A stretch of 64,000 nt of DNA from Bigelowiella natans CCMP2755 (taxonomy: Eukaryota; Cercozoa; Chlorarachniophyceae), in assembly GCA_000320545.1 (NCBI GenBank), contig ADNK01000875.1:124001-188000 (forward strand). The letters run 5' to 3'. Both the position numbers and the translations under genes were made by a program. The number at the start of each line of letters is the position of its first letter. Position 1 is the stretch's first letter. The notes under the pieces were generated by a model. The model was not told where the DNA came from and did not search any database. It worked only from the letters and a program-made list of their open reading frames with translations. Positions 12,159 to 21,400 of the stretch are shown one piece after another.

Positions 12159-13094
12159 GGGGGGGGGGGAGAAGGGTGGGAGGGGGGGGGGGAGGAGGAA
12201 GCGAGGAATAGAAGACAGGGACGTCGGTGTTGTGATGTATATAGTGGTGGTTTAGTATCAGATGGACATGGGATTACCCTCTTTCAGCAAATCTTTCGTT
12301 TATAATGCACATCAGCCAACGCGAGTATCTGACATTGACAGTAGAATCACGGCAACGACACGCTACACACAAAGAACAGCCAATTGTACAGTGATATGAT
12401 GTGCGATCTACTAATCATTAAATAAAAAAGGAACTTACGGAGTCCGGATTAGAATAGCGGGTCGAGGCTCATCTGTAGGCATATCCAGGAGGATAATTTG
12501 ATACGAAAATTTTGTGATAGTGCAGTAGCAATTGTAACAGCAGTGGAAGCAGCAGCATGAGATTTGGTGATAATAAACCTGTGACTGGAGATATAATTTG
12601 CGCGCTGAGCTTCACCCCATCATCGGCGCTGATGAATACACTCCGTGATCTGTGAAACGTAAGAAGCAACTCATCGCACTGGTTGCACGTAGCCGTGATT
12701 GAATGGTCAGGAAGGTTCTAAACCTTGTTTGATACAGATGGCCCATTGGCAGTCTCAGGTAGTATCCAACTGCATAGCGAAGAAAGAAATTGACGAAGGG
12801 ACCGATGAACCACCAGATAATCGGCAGGAAACACGATAGTGCAAATCCAACCACCCGGTCGATGTACAGATAGGACATCAGCCGCAGTCCACAGAGCACA
12901 AACACAGCCTGCCCAAAATAAAATGATGTCACAAGTCTATGTTTAATTCTCTGCTTCTTTTGGTTCTCTCTTGGTTTTCTGCTGTGTTGGTCGACAAATC
13001 TTTGGAATACCAATAGCGAATGTATTAGGTTGATAGGCAGGAGTAAAAGAGAAAGGACCACCGCCCTAAGGATTTGTAGAGCGGTGCTCGCCAT
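5467..13094 (-). CDS. CocE/NonD-type (peptidase S15-like) alpha/beta-hydrolase with N-terminal membrane domain, 857 aa, 26 exons
   Basis: Exons: 13094-12724, 12649-12579, 12472-12439, 12328-12278, 12014-11939, 11745-11633, 11385-11305, 11152-11092, 10880-10769, 10656-10591, 10325-10235, 10061-9899, 9614-9580, 9216-9158, 8943-8651, 8094-8034, 7895-7857, 7775-7682, 7605-7557, 7342-7286, 7123-7041, 6840-6746, 6508-6321, 6018-5944, 5748-5708, 5581-5467. All GT-AG; total 2574 nt with phases closed throughout. Residues 8-30, 54-78 and 81-105 look like membrane helices. Family motifs then follow in order: ADDGVKLSA, PAILIRTPY, VVVADCRGRFSSEG, GVSYDG (nucleophile Ser227), GWYDLF (Asp434), PMHH (His466/467), YDPRDPTPSIGG (~607-618), IFTSP, GSRLRLQISGGAFPRYARN and PSKIVLPVI at the C-terminus. 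CocE and X-Pro dipeptidyl-peptidases use such a Ser-Asp-His triad on ester or amide bonds; the substrate here is unknown. Least certain: the exon 10/11 junction, the acceptor of exon 18 (two in-phase choices), the low-complexity part of exon 15, and the start. An in-frame extension reaches an acceptor near 13147. Confidence 0.88.
5582..5707 (-). other. Recently gained intron made of an inverted copy of exon 1 of the same gene
   Basis: This is intron 25 (126 nt). Its core, 5586-5700, is the reverse complement of exon-1 coding sequence 12865-12979: 115 bp with 7 mismatches. An 8-bp direct repeat, gccatacc on the plus strand, lies at 5575-5582 and 5701-5708. The donor GT comes from one repeat copy. 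The acceptor AG is the last inserted base plus the first base of the other copy. Splicing therefore rebuilds the sequence expected before insertion, and the spliced protein RNLGYGAHM continues into a normal CocE C-terminus. The antisense of a Lys/Arg-rich coding stretch supplies the pyrimidine tract. If retained, the intron stops the protein within five codons. Confidence 0.88.
6109..6179. repeat. (TC)n(AC)n(AT)3(AG)n compound repeat, intron 23 of the hydrolase gene
   Basis: The TC arm can pair with the AG/AAAG arm on the same strand, giving a hairpin with the AC and AT runs as its loop. Lies within intron 6019-6320. Confidence 0.9.
6672..6717. repeat. (TCC)n in intron 22 of the hydrolase gene
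   Basis: Trinucleotide tract interrupted by TTCTCCACC, close to the donor at 6744-6745 (GGA on the coding strand). In the plus frame it would read as a Pro run, but no gene supports that reading. Confidence 0.9.
7805..7827. repeat. (GAG)n in intron 17 of the hydrolase gene
   Basis: Reads as a TCC-type pyrimidine tract on the coding strand, upstream of the exon 18 acceptor. Confidence 0.85.
8104..8125. repeat. (GGA)n next to the acceptor of intron 15
   Basis: On the coding strand this is (TCC)n directly in front of TTTTCATCAG and so forms the polypyrimidine tract. It is complementary to the (TCC)n tract at 8503-8547 in the same intron. Confidence 0.88.
8503..8547. repeat. (TCC)n in intron 15 of the hydrolase gene
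   Basis: About 15 units, (GGA)n on the coding strand. Intron 15 (8095-8650, 556 nt) is the longest of the gene and holds this tract and its complement near opposite ends. Confidence 0.92.
8965..8996. repeat. (GAG)n at the 3' side of intron 14
   Basis: Pyrimidine tract (TCC)n on the coding strand, about 25 nt from the exon 15 acceptor. A (GA)n tract at 9087-9118 lies in the same intron. Confidence 0.9.
9087..9118. repeat. (GA)n in intron 14 of the hydrolase gene
   Basis: About 16 dinucleotide units, near the donor side of intron 8944-9157. Confidence 0.93.
9311..9364. repeat. (CT)n, imperfect, in intron 13 of the hydrolase gene
   Basis: Broken CT run with TTTCT and TTCAT interruptions, inside intron 9217-9579. 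Confidence 0.9.
9857..9895. repeat. (TA)n at the donor of intron 12
   Basis: The run begins immediately after the GTGATA donor on the coding strand (intron 9615-9898). It is self-complementary. Confidence 0.93.
10484..10590. repeat. (GA)n and (ACT)n in intron 10 of the hydrolase gene
   Basis: (GA)n at about 10484-10508 and (ACT)n at about 10557-10590. On the coding strand the intron opens directly with (GTA)n, so every GTA unit is a potential donor in the same phase. Slippage at this site could lengthen the exon with Ser codons without a frameshift. Confidence 0.8.
12112..12150. repeat. (TA)n followed by poly-G runs, intron 4 of the hydrolase gene
   Basis: About 19 TA units, then AGAGAGA and two runs of nine or more G (12157-12195). 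The intron is 12015-12277. Confidence 0.9.
12865..12979 (-). repeat. Exon-1 source segment of the inverted copy in intron 25
   Basis: Coding for roughly residues 39-77 (basic loop plus the start of membrane helix 2). It is the 115-bp segment found inverted at 5586-5700. No direct repeat flanks this copy, and its frame is open and continuous with flanking coding sequence, so I take it as the source. Confidence 0.85.
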
Positions 13095-14845
13095 TTCCGT
13101 ATCGGTGATTTGGCTACAGGGAACCCTGATTATCAGTTGGTTGCCCTGCAAAGCAGACAAAAATGTTGCTAATTTCAATAACTAAGACATGATTTTTTTT
13201 ATGTCGCAAACAAATAATCCCCATTTCCCAGGCTGTTTAGGCAACAACACCTTCCGAGTTGTCGACTCAGACACTCAGACCTCGGCCTCTGTCGTAGATC
13301 AGTCGTTGCTCTTTAAGTTTTTTGCAGTCCGGCAGCAGGTGCTGTTTTGTGGGCCGGTGATGGGATAAAATCGTGGATGAATGTCCTTGTCTTTGCACCG
13401 GAATGCAAACAGGCAACAAATGTTCACATGTTTGCCAAAATCTCGCCAAACGATTTTTCAGGATGGAGCCGTCCAAACCCACAAGAAAACGGAAAGTTTG
13501 CCCACGAGATGATTTAGATGAGATGAGCCTCGAAGCAAGGGAGAGAAAAGGGATAAAACACCGGCCAACAAATCAATGGAAACCTGCGAAGGACCCTTAG
13601 AGGTAATCTCTGGCTCATTAAGTGGAAAAATAGGTGAAAATACCACAAAATTATTGCGGAACACAGCGGCCAAAAACCAGAAGATCAACGGGAATTTATT
13701 TGAGTGTAAGAAGTAAGATACAGAGATGGCATATTTTATAAAACTAATTAAATTTTGTCATGTGAAATTGTTGTATCGACTTGATATATGTGCTTATTTT
13801 CATCATAATACAAATCTAGCCTCCAACTTCACAGTGATAATATTCTGAAATAGACAGGATAAGAGACTGCGGTGTGAGAGATTTAAAAGAAAACATAAGC
13901 GCTCTACCCGAGAAGGAATTTATCTTTACGGAGGCAATTTTTTCCAAAAAATATATCATGTAACAGCCAGATTTATAAATTTAAGATGGCTGTATCAGTC
14001 ATAGCAAAAGTTTCCTTTCCAATCGAGAAACGAACCGAAAATTAATTTAATAAGACAATGTTAGGCCTTACTTTGTATCTGTGCGGCTGTATTTTGAAAC
14101 CCATATTGTAATATGATGGCCATTAATGATGATATCGTAGTATATTTTTTAAAATTTTACTTTTTGTAATTCTCTTTAAAATCTTATTAAAAAAACTGTA
14201 TAGGGGGGTACTTAGGAGCAATAAGTTGGGATTTGGAATAAATATTCAGAACATGTTTATTTTATTCCGGGAATTCAAATGTAAAAAAATAAATAATTAA
14301 AGCAATTTGTGGAATTTTAACGCGCTCATGTAAAATTTAATCACATATACAGCGATTTTATGATTTTTGAGTAATCTGAAATGCAAAGACGATAAATATT
14401 CACTAAACTATGCTGGAAATCAGAAGAGAGAGAGGAGACTGAAAATGACCATTGTGGAGTACTATCTCTCTCTTTGCACAGTGTCTCTCAAATCCATTTC
14501 TCTTCACTTGAGTAAAACATGTCTCTGTCGGTACAAATTAGTGATATTAGACTAATGAAACTCACTATCAGAGTACACCAGCAAGAGACATTTCTAAAGT
14601 GGATTTCTCAAGACCCATCACATATGCAACCACAAGAAATCTAATTCGAATATCATAGTGCGACATATAAATGTTATCATTTTTCATAAAATACAACATG
14701 GATTTTGGATTTTCGTAACATTTGATGAACAACATCACTCTAAACGCATAACCTCCCAAGAGTTTCCCATTGTCTCACATTCTCGTCCCACCCCCCTGTG
14801 CCGTACTAAAGTAAAAGAAATAGGGTGGAAATCTACCCTAAAAGG
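13095..14845. other. Intergenic, AT-rich, between two divergent genes
   Basis: Promoter region of the hydrolase (minus) and C2H2 (plus) genes. 13750-14350 is AT-rich with no coding signal. A strong splice-acceptor-like sequence (TTGTCTGCTTTGCAG) at about 13148-13162 on the minus strand may belong to a 5' exon of the hydrolase gene. A possible small coding region at 13463-13697 is listed separately. Confidence 0.45.
13463..13600 (+). CDS. Possible small basic ORF, function unknown
   Basis: The ORF starts MEPSKPTRKRKV and encodes 45 residues. A second open frame (13522-13698) overlaps it one frame off and also reads as plausible protein, ending LFECKK. No intron of usable size joins them, so this may be a frameshifted or decayed small gene, or chance. 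A Lys/Arg cluster resembles a nuclear localisation signal. Low confidence. Confidence 0.22.
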   Translation: MEPSKPTRKRKVCPRDDLDEMSLEARERKGIKHRPTNQWKPAKDP

Positions 14846-17517
14846 ATGATATCTACGAGGATAAACTACGCTCAAGCTAATTCAGTTTCTTCGACCAAAA
14901 AACTCGGGGTTAACGACCTAACTCACATATTCGGAAAGGCGGCACCAGGCGCAACCAAAAAAAAGGTTGACAGCCCCTCCGCACTTTAACCTATAACCAC
15001 TATTCTTTTGAGATGAGAGAATTTGACTATATTTTTTTAATTACTCATCTTCACAGATCAGCCCTGGGATTGTGGAGGGTCCGCCCCCAGCCGAGCTACT
15101 GCGCAATCCTAAAGCCACTATGATATCCATTGGTAAGAATATTTTGTTTATACTAAATTTCAAGTAATACGATCTATTGTGTATGTATTATGCTCTAATC
15201 ATTTTCAACTATTAAACAGCAAAAGAAGATGCTGGACGATGGCGTTCTATTAGCGACAATTCAAATAGTACTATTAGCGACAACTCAAATAGCCATCTCA
15301 TGATTAGCAGAGGACCCACAAATTCCATGATACTTTGCAATCCGAACGATGATCAAAGGTCTTTAATTGCCGCGTCCCGCAGTATTAAGCGTCGGAGCCC
15401 CAACTCCACCTCAGCCGGGTCTGGAGCTGATACAGCAAGTGACAATCAAAATGATGATACCCAGCCTAGAAAATCTCGAGACGAGAGGAAGGCAGATTCT
15501 GAATCAAGAGATCGTTCTAGAAGTTCACAAAACTCGAATAGATCTACAAAAAATGTACAACCACAGCCTTCAGAAAAGAGACGCAAGAAGAAAAGAACAG
15601 AGGATGAGCAACATCTGGCTGCAGGAGCTCTGACCCTTCTATGCAAGGCAATTGACGGACCTTCGTCCAAAAGGAAAGAAAGTTTCCAGACAAGAAACAT
15701 TCCCAAAATTATGGAGTATAGGGATAGAAAGCAAAAACAGCAGAAACAGAAGCAACAGCAGCAGTCGCAACAAACTGGAGCTGTCCAATACAATTCAGAT
15801 AGACAGAAAGAGCTGCCAAAAAAACGAGAACCCTCCCGAAAAAGAAATTTTATAGCAACACTATCGAAAGCACCAAACGTGGCACATGTTCCAGATCGCT
15901 CGGCTTTCCGGTCAGCGGAAATCCCAATGAGGCGGAACTTCATTCCAATGGCGAAAAGTGCAGGACCTCATCCGCCACCACCACCGCCACCCCCTCAGCC
16001 ATCTCAAACTCCACAGAGAGCTGTGAGAGGGAAGCAAGCAGAGCAGCTTAATTATTCTATGATTTCACAGATGCAAAGAATGCACAACCCAAGTATGGTC
16101 AATGTTCCATCTCAAAATATAAGGAACAAACAAATGCCAGTCCCTGCATCTGTGTCTAGTGTGATGCCGAATGTCGCTGGTATGCCCAATGCCAACATAC
16201 AAGGAAACCCAAATAATACCAACTTCGTTCCAAATCCAGCTCCAAAGGGATATTTCTTTGGAATCGTAACTTCTCACGGTGGAACCCGCAAGATGACCTC
16301 GCTAGGAATACCCACGATGGTAAGTATCAGATCAATGCACTTAGTTCCTTTCTGTAAGCTATGTTCTGAATTTAATTTGATTACTTTTCTATCGTGATGC
16401 TATCGACATTGACAGGTCGTTCGACTAGCCAATCCCCAGATGCATCTAGCTGGATTTGTTGTCGCAGGCCATGTAGCATGGCAGGAACTGGGTAATTCAA
16501 CGGACCAAGGAAATTGGAGTACTGCAAGATGTTTGATGTGTATTCGACATCCCTCCGCCCTTGAGCTAATGATATGTGACCCAACTCGAGTGCCTCCTTT
16601 TGTCCAGCATCTATATATAAGTCCAAGTCATTGTGTTCGGAGATTCGAGCCTAACATACGTGACCTGAAGATGCAATTGAAGATGGATATGATCAGCTTA
16701 CCGCTTACAAAGCCGGAATTGCCTTTCGAGAACTTGGATGTTCCGCATCAAAATGTACCGACAGGTTCCGCGCCCCCCCCTGGTGGAATAGCAGTCATAA
16801 CCTCTCAAAATATGCATGCCACCGGCGGGCCCTCCAAGGGCGTTCCCCCCTCCTGCAGTAGCCATGCTTGGCCAAATCGCACCCGATGCTATGAAAGCAG
16901 CTTCAATACCAGCCAGGATAAATATAGGATATGGGAATGCAATTGGTGTCGTACCGCCTCCACCGCAAGCCCGCAGACCCGATTCCAAGGAATATTTCTG
17001 TAACATTTGTCGTAAGGATTTTAGTTGCAAAAGCTCTCTTAATCGGCATATGAGAATACACTCTGGTGTCAAGCCTTTCCAGTGCAATGTCTGTGGGAAA
17101 AGGTTCTCTGATAAAGGTGTATTGGATGTTCACGAACGGATCCATACCGGCAAAAAACCGTATCAGTGCTCACAGTGCTCAAAGGTGTTCAGCCAGAAAG
17201 GAAACTTGAAGCGTCATATGAGAATACATACAGGTGTGCGTCCTTACAGTTGTCACCTTTGTCAAAAAGCATTCAGCCAGAAAGGGCATCTTACCGCGCA
17301 TCTTCGCATCCACACTGGCCAGAAACCATATACATGCAAGTTCTGCCATAAGTCGTTCACCCAGAGCAGTACTTTGATTGGACATATGCGCACCCACACC
17401 GGTGAACGTCCATACAGATGTAATATCTGCCAGAAGACCTTCCGGCAAAAAGGAAACCTCACAGCACACATGGTGATGCATGATATGCAGAATGTACATC
17501 CACAGGGCCAAATCTAA
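14846..17517 (+). CDS. C2H2 zinc-finger protein with six fingers (767 aa)
   Basis: Exons 14846-14965, 15057-15132, 15220-16319, 16416-16764 and 16859-17517; all GT-AG, phases consistent, total 2304 nt. The start is the first ATG of an open 40-codon exon whose donor joins in phase to the exon reading [15 protein letters not shown]. The middle is low complexity: Ser/Arg/Asp-rich, a Lys/Gln-rich stretch, a Pro run (~15967-16000) and an Asn/Met/Pro-rich segment. The C-terminus carries six tandem fingers from Cys596 to about residue 755, each C-x2-C-x12-H-x3-H with HTG[EKQV]+P-type linkers (one HSGVKP). This is the classical DNA-binding array, so a nuclear transcription regulator is likely. The last intron (16765-16858) is GC-rich with a weak donor (CAG/GTTCCG) but a strong acceptor. 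Exon 4 contains an unused in-phase GTAATT, so alternative splicing there is possible. Confidence 0.85.
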
Positions 17518-18130
17518 TTCGGATTCATAAGAAGGGAAAAAAACACTTTAGAATACTTCAAACCATGTAAATATATTTAATCCAGATGAGTAGTATATGG
17601 CACAAAGCTTCTTTCATTCTCCGATGAGAATCTGAAAATTCTTACTCTGAGATTTTGTCTAATTTCGCGAACACGTTCATCTTCAATTTTATGGATTGTG
17701 ACAATTTAAAGCGGGGTGCAATGTCTAATATGAATGACCTATCATGTTAAAACAGATTTAGATATTATTTTGTATCATTGACAATTGAGTAATCCTGATG
17801 ATTCAATTACTTGGGAATATTTAATCATAGATCAAAGTTTATTCACGCATCATGTGAAGATATGCTTTTACATGTCATCATACCATGCAATGTACACAAC
17901 CTAGATACGTGCCCCGCACTCTTCTTTCAGCGCAAATACCATCATGTCACTCGCACATGCTGCGCGGTGTGCATGAATGTCTCCGATGTGCCAAAAATTT
18001 GTGTGTGCACAACACACGCACATGCATTACATGACTAGACGAATGCGTGTGACAACGGATCGATGCAATGAATCAAATTGAATTTGTTCAATGGTCATCC
18101 TCATGTGCGTAGCTGTGCAAATCTAGCAAT
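17518..18130. other. 3' region of the C2H2 gene and retrotransposon left flank
   Basis: AT-rich downstream sequence, then CATG-rich DNA with the second copy of the dispersed repeat (18062-18106). No gene seen. The retrotransposon is inserted at 18130/18131. Confidence 0.5.
18062..18106. repeat. Dispersed repeat, copy 2
   Basis: Matches 4751-4794 (see that entry). It lies 24 bp outside the left LTR, so it was present at the target before insertion. Confidence 0.7.
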
Positions 18131-18456
18131 TGTAGCGCGTACCACTACGCGGGCACAAGTCACGTGCGACAACAAAGGGGTTGTCGCGGATATAGAATAT
18201 AGATAACGTAGATATTAATACAGCATAGGCACGTGGGTTCCGGCGGGACTCATGGCAGCACACCGGAAGTGTGCTGCCCCACGTGCGGCGGCATTCGCGA
18301 AAGCTTCGCGAATGATTACGCAGTGCACGATTTAATAAAAATATAATCTTTAATAAAAATAAACACAACTCTTCAAAAGGAAGCAAACGTGCCTTTCCCC
18401 CCCCCTGCCTACTTGTGCACGTAGCGCCTCGGCCTGTGAACACCTTACGCGCAACA
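18131..18456 (+). repeat. Left LTR (326 bp)
   Basis: TG...CA ends. It contains nested inverted repeats: CACGTGGG (18230-18237) with CCCACGTG (18278-18285), enclosing GGCAGCACA/TGTGCTGCC (18254-18278). A separate perfect stem follows at 18293-18313. After these come two AATAAA-like sites in an AT-rich block (~18330-18362), fitting an R/U5 region with poly(A) signals. Confidence 0.96.
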
Positions 18457-18461
18457 ACCTT

Positions 18462-18479
18462 TGGCTTCCACACACGGGA
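18462..18479 (+). other. Candidate tRNA primer-binding site
   Basis: Begins TGGCTTCC, as expected for complementarity to a tRNA 3' CCA end, five bases after the left LTR. I cannot name the tRNA. The gap is larger than in many Gypsy elements. Confidence 0.5.
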
Positions 18480-18495
18480 AACGATTTGACTAACA

Positions 18496-21400
18496 ATGTC
18501 ACAGCAGCTAGAAGAACAGCAGGACTTTGGCTCGCAGGCCGTGCAAGGGCACGAGCAGAAACAGGAAAGGAAGGGCGATACGGACGCTAAGGAAGGAGGA
18601 GGAACACCTCCACAGGCACCGCCGGGACCAGCACCCGGGATTAAGAAAGCAGATGCAGCAGCAGAGGCACTGGAGAACTTCTACGAGGCGGACGACGAGG
18701 ACGTGGCCGCCGAAAGCAAGAAGGTCGTAATGGCATTACGAGCCTTGCGACCCAGGGCGAGCAACTACGCCAAACTGAAAGTATCGATAGAATACAAGTA
18801 TCAGACACATGATGTTTGGGCAGCTATCATGCAGGACATCATGGATTACGAAGCAGACTTACCTCCAGAGTGGGCAGCTTTGTTTAGGAACGACGGGGGT
18901 CTGGGCGCCTCGCGGGGGACGACCCAGAGCACCGTCAAGCAGCAGCAGCCGGTACAGCGGAACACCCAGTTCATGTCTGTTAAAACAGCACCGGTTATGA
19001 TAACGAAATACAACGGGAAAAGAGGTGAGGCAAGGAGGTGGTGGAAGAACGCTAGGAGTATACTCTGCGACTTTACCCCTAACCCCACCGAAAACGACAA
19101 GCTCAAATGGCTAGCTATAATAAAGCAAGCCATGGACCTTTACGAGACAGGCAGGACCCGGATCAGGCAGCTAGAGAAAATACACACTACAGTTAGTGGG
19201 CTACGAGACGTTGAGGCGATAATGAAGGCTTTTGTAAATGAACAGGATGCTAACTCCCTACCCCAGGCTATTAGAAAATACAGAGCAATGATGCAGCATG
19301 AGAGAGAACCTGTTAGAGACTTTGCCACGCGCTTCCAGGATATGATCGACGAACTACATGATTTTAATTACAACACAGGTGATGATCAGGCAAGGTTTGA
19401 AGAGTTCAAGTTAAAGATAAAGGAATCCACTTACGTTACGGAGAAAGGCTACACCACGATGGAGGCAGCAGTGCAGGCTATATCCCTACGCGAGCAGGAG
19501 CAGGACCGCAAGTTTACCAGCCCTAAGGTACCTGGCATAGGAAACATTAACGCTATTAAGCCGCAGCGAGACTGGTACAAGGACAGGGAAGGTAACCGAC
19601 GTTGCGGATACTGCTCACGTAAAGGGAAACACACCGCTAAAGACTGCAGAGACAGGAAAGAAGGACGACCCAGGATGACGATCAGGCAGCTCAACGAACA
19701 CTACGAGAAGTTAAAGAGAAAGAAAGGCAGAGGACAAGGATATAACAACAGCAAATGGCAAGGCAGCAACAACGGGAAGAACAATAAATATAAGAACAAA
19801 AAGCAGAACAGTATCAATGCTATACAGCAGCAGATAAACGGAATATTAGATCACCTTAAGCAGGCGCCGACGAAGACAGCAGTACCAGCAACGCAGGACC
19901 AAGACAAGCCCATGACCCTAGACGACATAAAGAACTTAGGAGTATGCAACATTAATGACGAAGACGCTAACAGGACTATCAAAGTTGCTATGACCAAGGT
20001 TAAAGTTAAAGACAGCTACGGAGACTACAAGAAACTACCTGCCCTTTGGGATAGTGGCAGCATGCCGAAGTCCTTCATAAGCCTAAGCACAGTAAGAAGG
20101 TTAGGACTATTGGATCAAGTGACTAAGAAAGAACGTAAATATGCTCAAGCAGACGGAAGCTCTTCCATGAAGACCGTCGGTGAGCTAATGCTAAAGCTAC
20201 AGATACCTGGCAGCGACGCGGAGACCCAAATCAAGACCCGAGTAGCCATGACTTTATCCATGGAACTACTCCTCGGACAGGATGCCCTAGAAAAATTAGG
20301 GGGGATCATATCATTCTACAATCACAAGATATACTTTGCTAAGTTGCCAAAGAAGTCAGGCAGGACCATCAGCCAGAACATGATACGGCTTGACGAGTGG
20401 ACCTCTGAGTCAAGCGTTAATGCGTTAGAGTTTATGGACCTAGCGGACAACAAGCTACCTACACCTACCGAGCTACGGAAGAAGAACCCCGGCAAGACCA
20501 TCCGACAGATAACGGAGCTACTGGACAAGACCCCCCCAGCTGATGATTGGGATATCGACAAAGGCAAAAAGTACATTAATAAAATATTAAACGAGAAGTA
20601 CTCTGACATCACCAAGCCGACGACGAAGCCCTCCAGCAAGCTTACCCCAGTAAAGATCGAGCTAAAGAAGGGATACGAAGAGTGCATCATCAATGACCCA
20701 GAACATAGGCGACCGGAAGCGGACTGGGAAAAGATAGAGTGGCAGATCAATGAATGGGCAAAGGAAGGGAAGATAGAGCCAAGCAACTCACCATGGAACG
20801 TGAGACATGTGCTAGCTAAGAAACCTACTTACCCTTTCTTCCGCCTGGCGCACAACTTCATCCGCCACAACCGAGTAATAAAGAGGATCCAGACACCTAC
20901 ACCAAGGATAGATGACGTTATTGAACACGTCATAGGATACAAATACTACTCTTCCCTAGATAAAAATGAATCATACATGCAGACACCCATCCACAAAACC
21001 TCCCGCCCCATTACCGCGTTCTCCAGCAGGCACAGGAAGTGGCACTTCGTCGTATTCCCTTACGGCCTAAGCATATCAGGGGATGCGTTCAGTAGTCAGA
21101 ACTACAGGGCATACACACATGATGGGATGGCGTCTGTGTTGTGGGTGTTTGTGTTTGTGTATGTGGATGATGACATAATATGTACCAACACAGTCGTCGC
21201 TCAGATCTTCCTCCTGGAAAATATATTTATTAGGTTTGCACACTTCGGTTTTACTATTAGACTGCAGAAGTGTACATTCCTAGCTACAAGAATCAAGTGG
21301 TGTGGATATTACCTGGAGCAAGGCCGCATCACCCCAAACCCCGAGAAAGTAGCAGCACTACAGCAAGCCCCTAAACCTAAGAATGCAAAGGAGTTAAAGT

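Noticed and set aside
16440-17003. Single exon running to 17003 in the C2H2 gene
   Set aside because: The zinc fingers lie in another frame. An intron at 16765-16858 restores the frame and has a strong acceptor.
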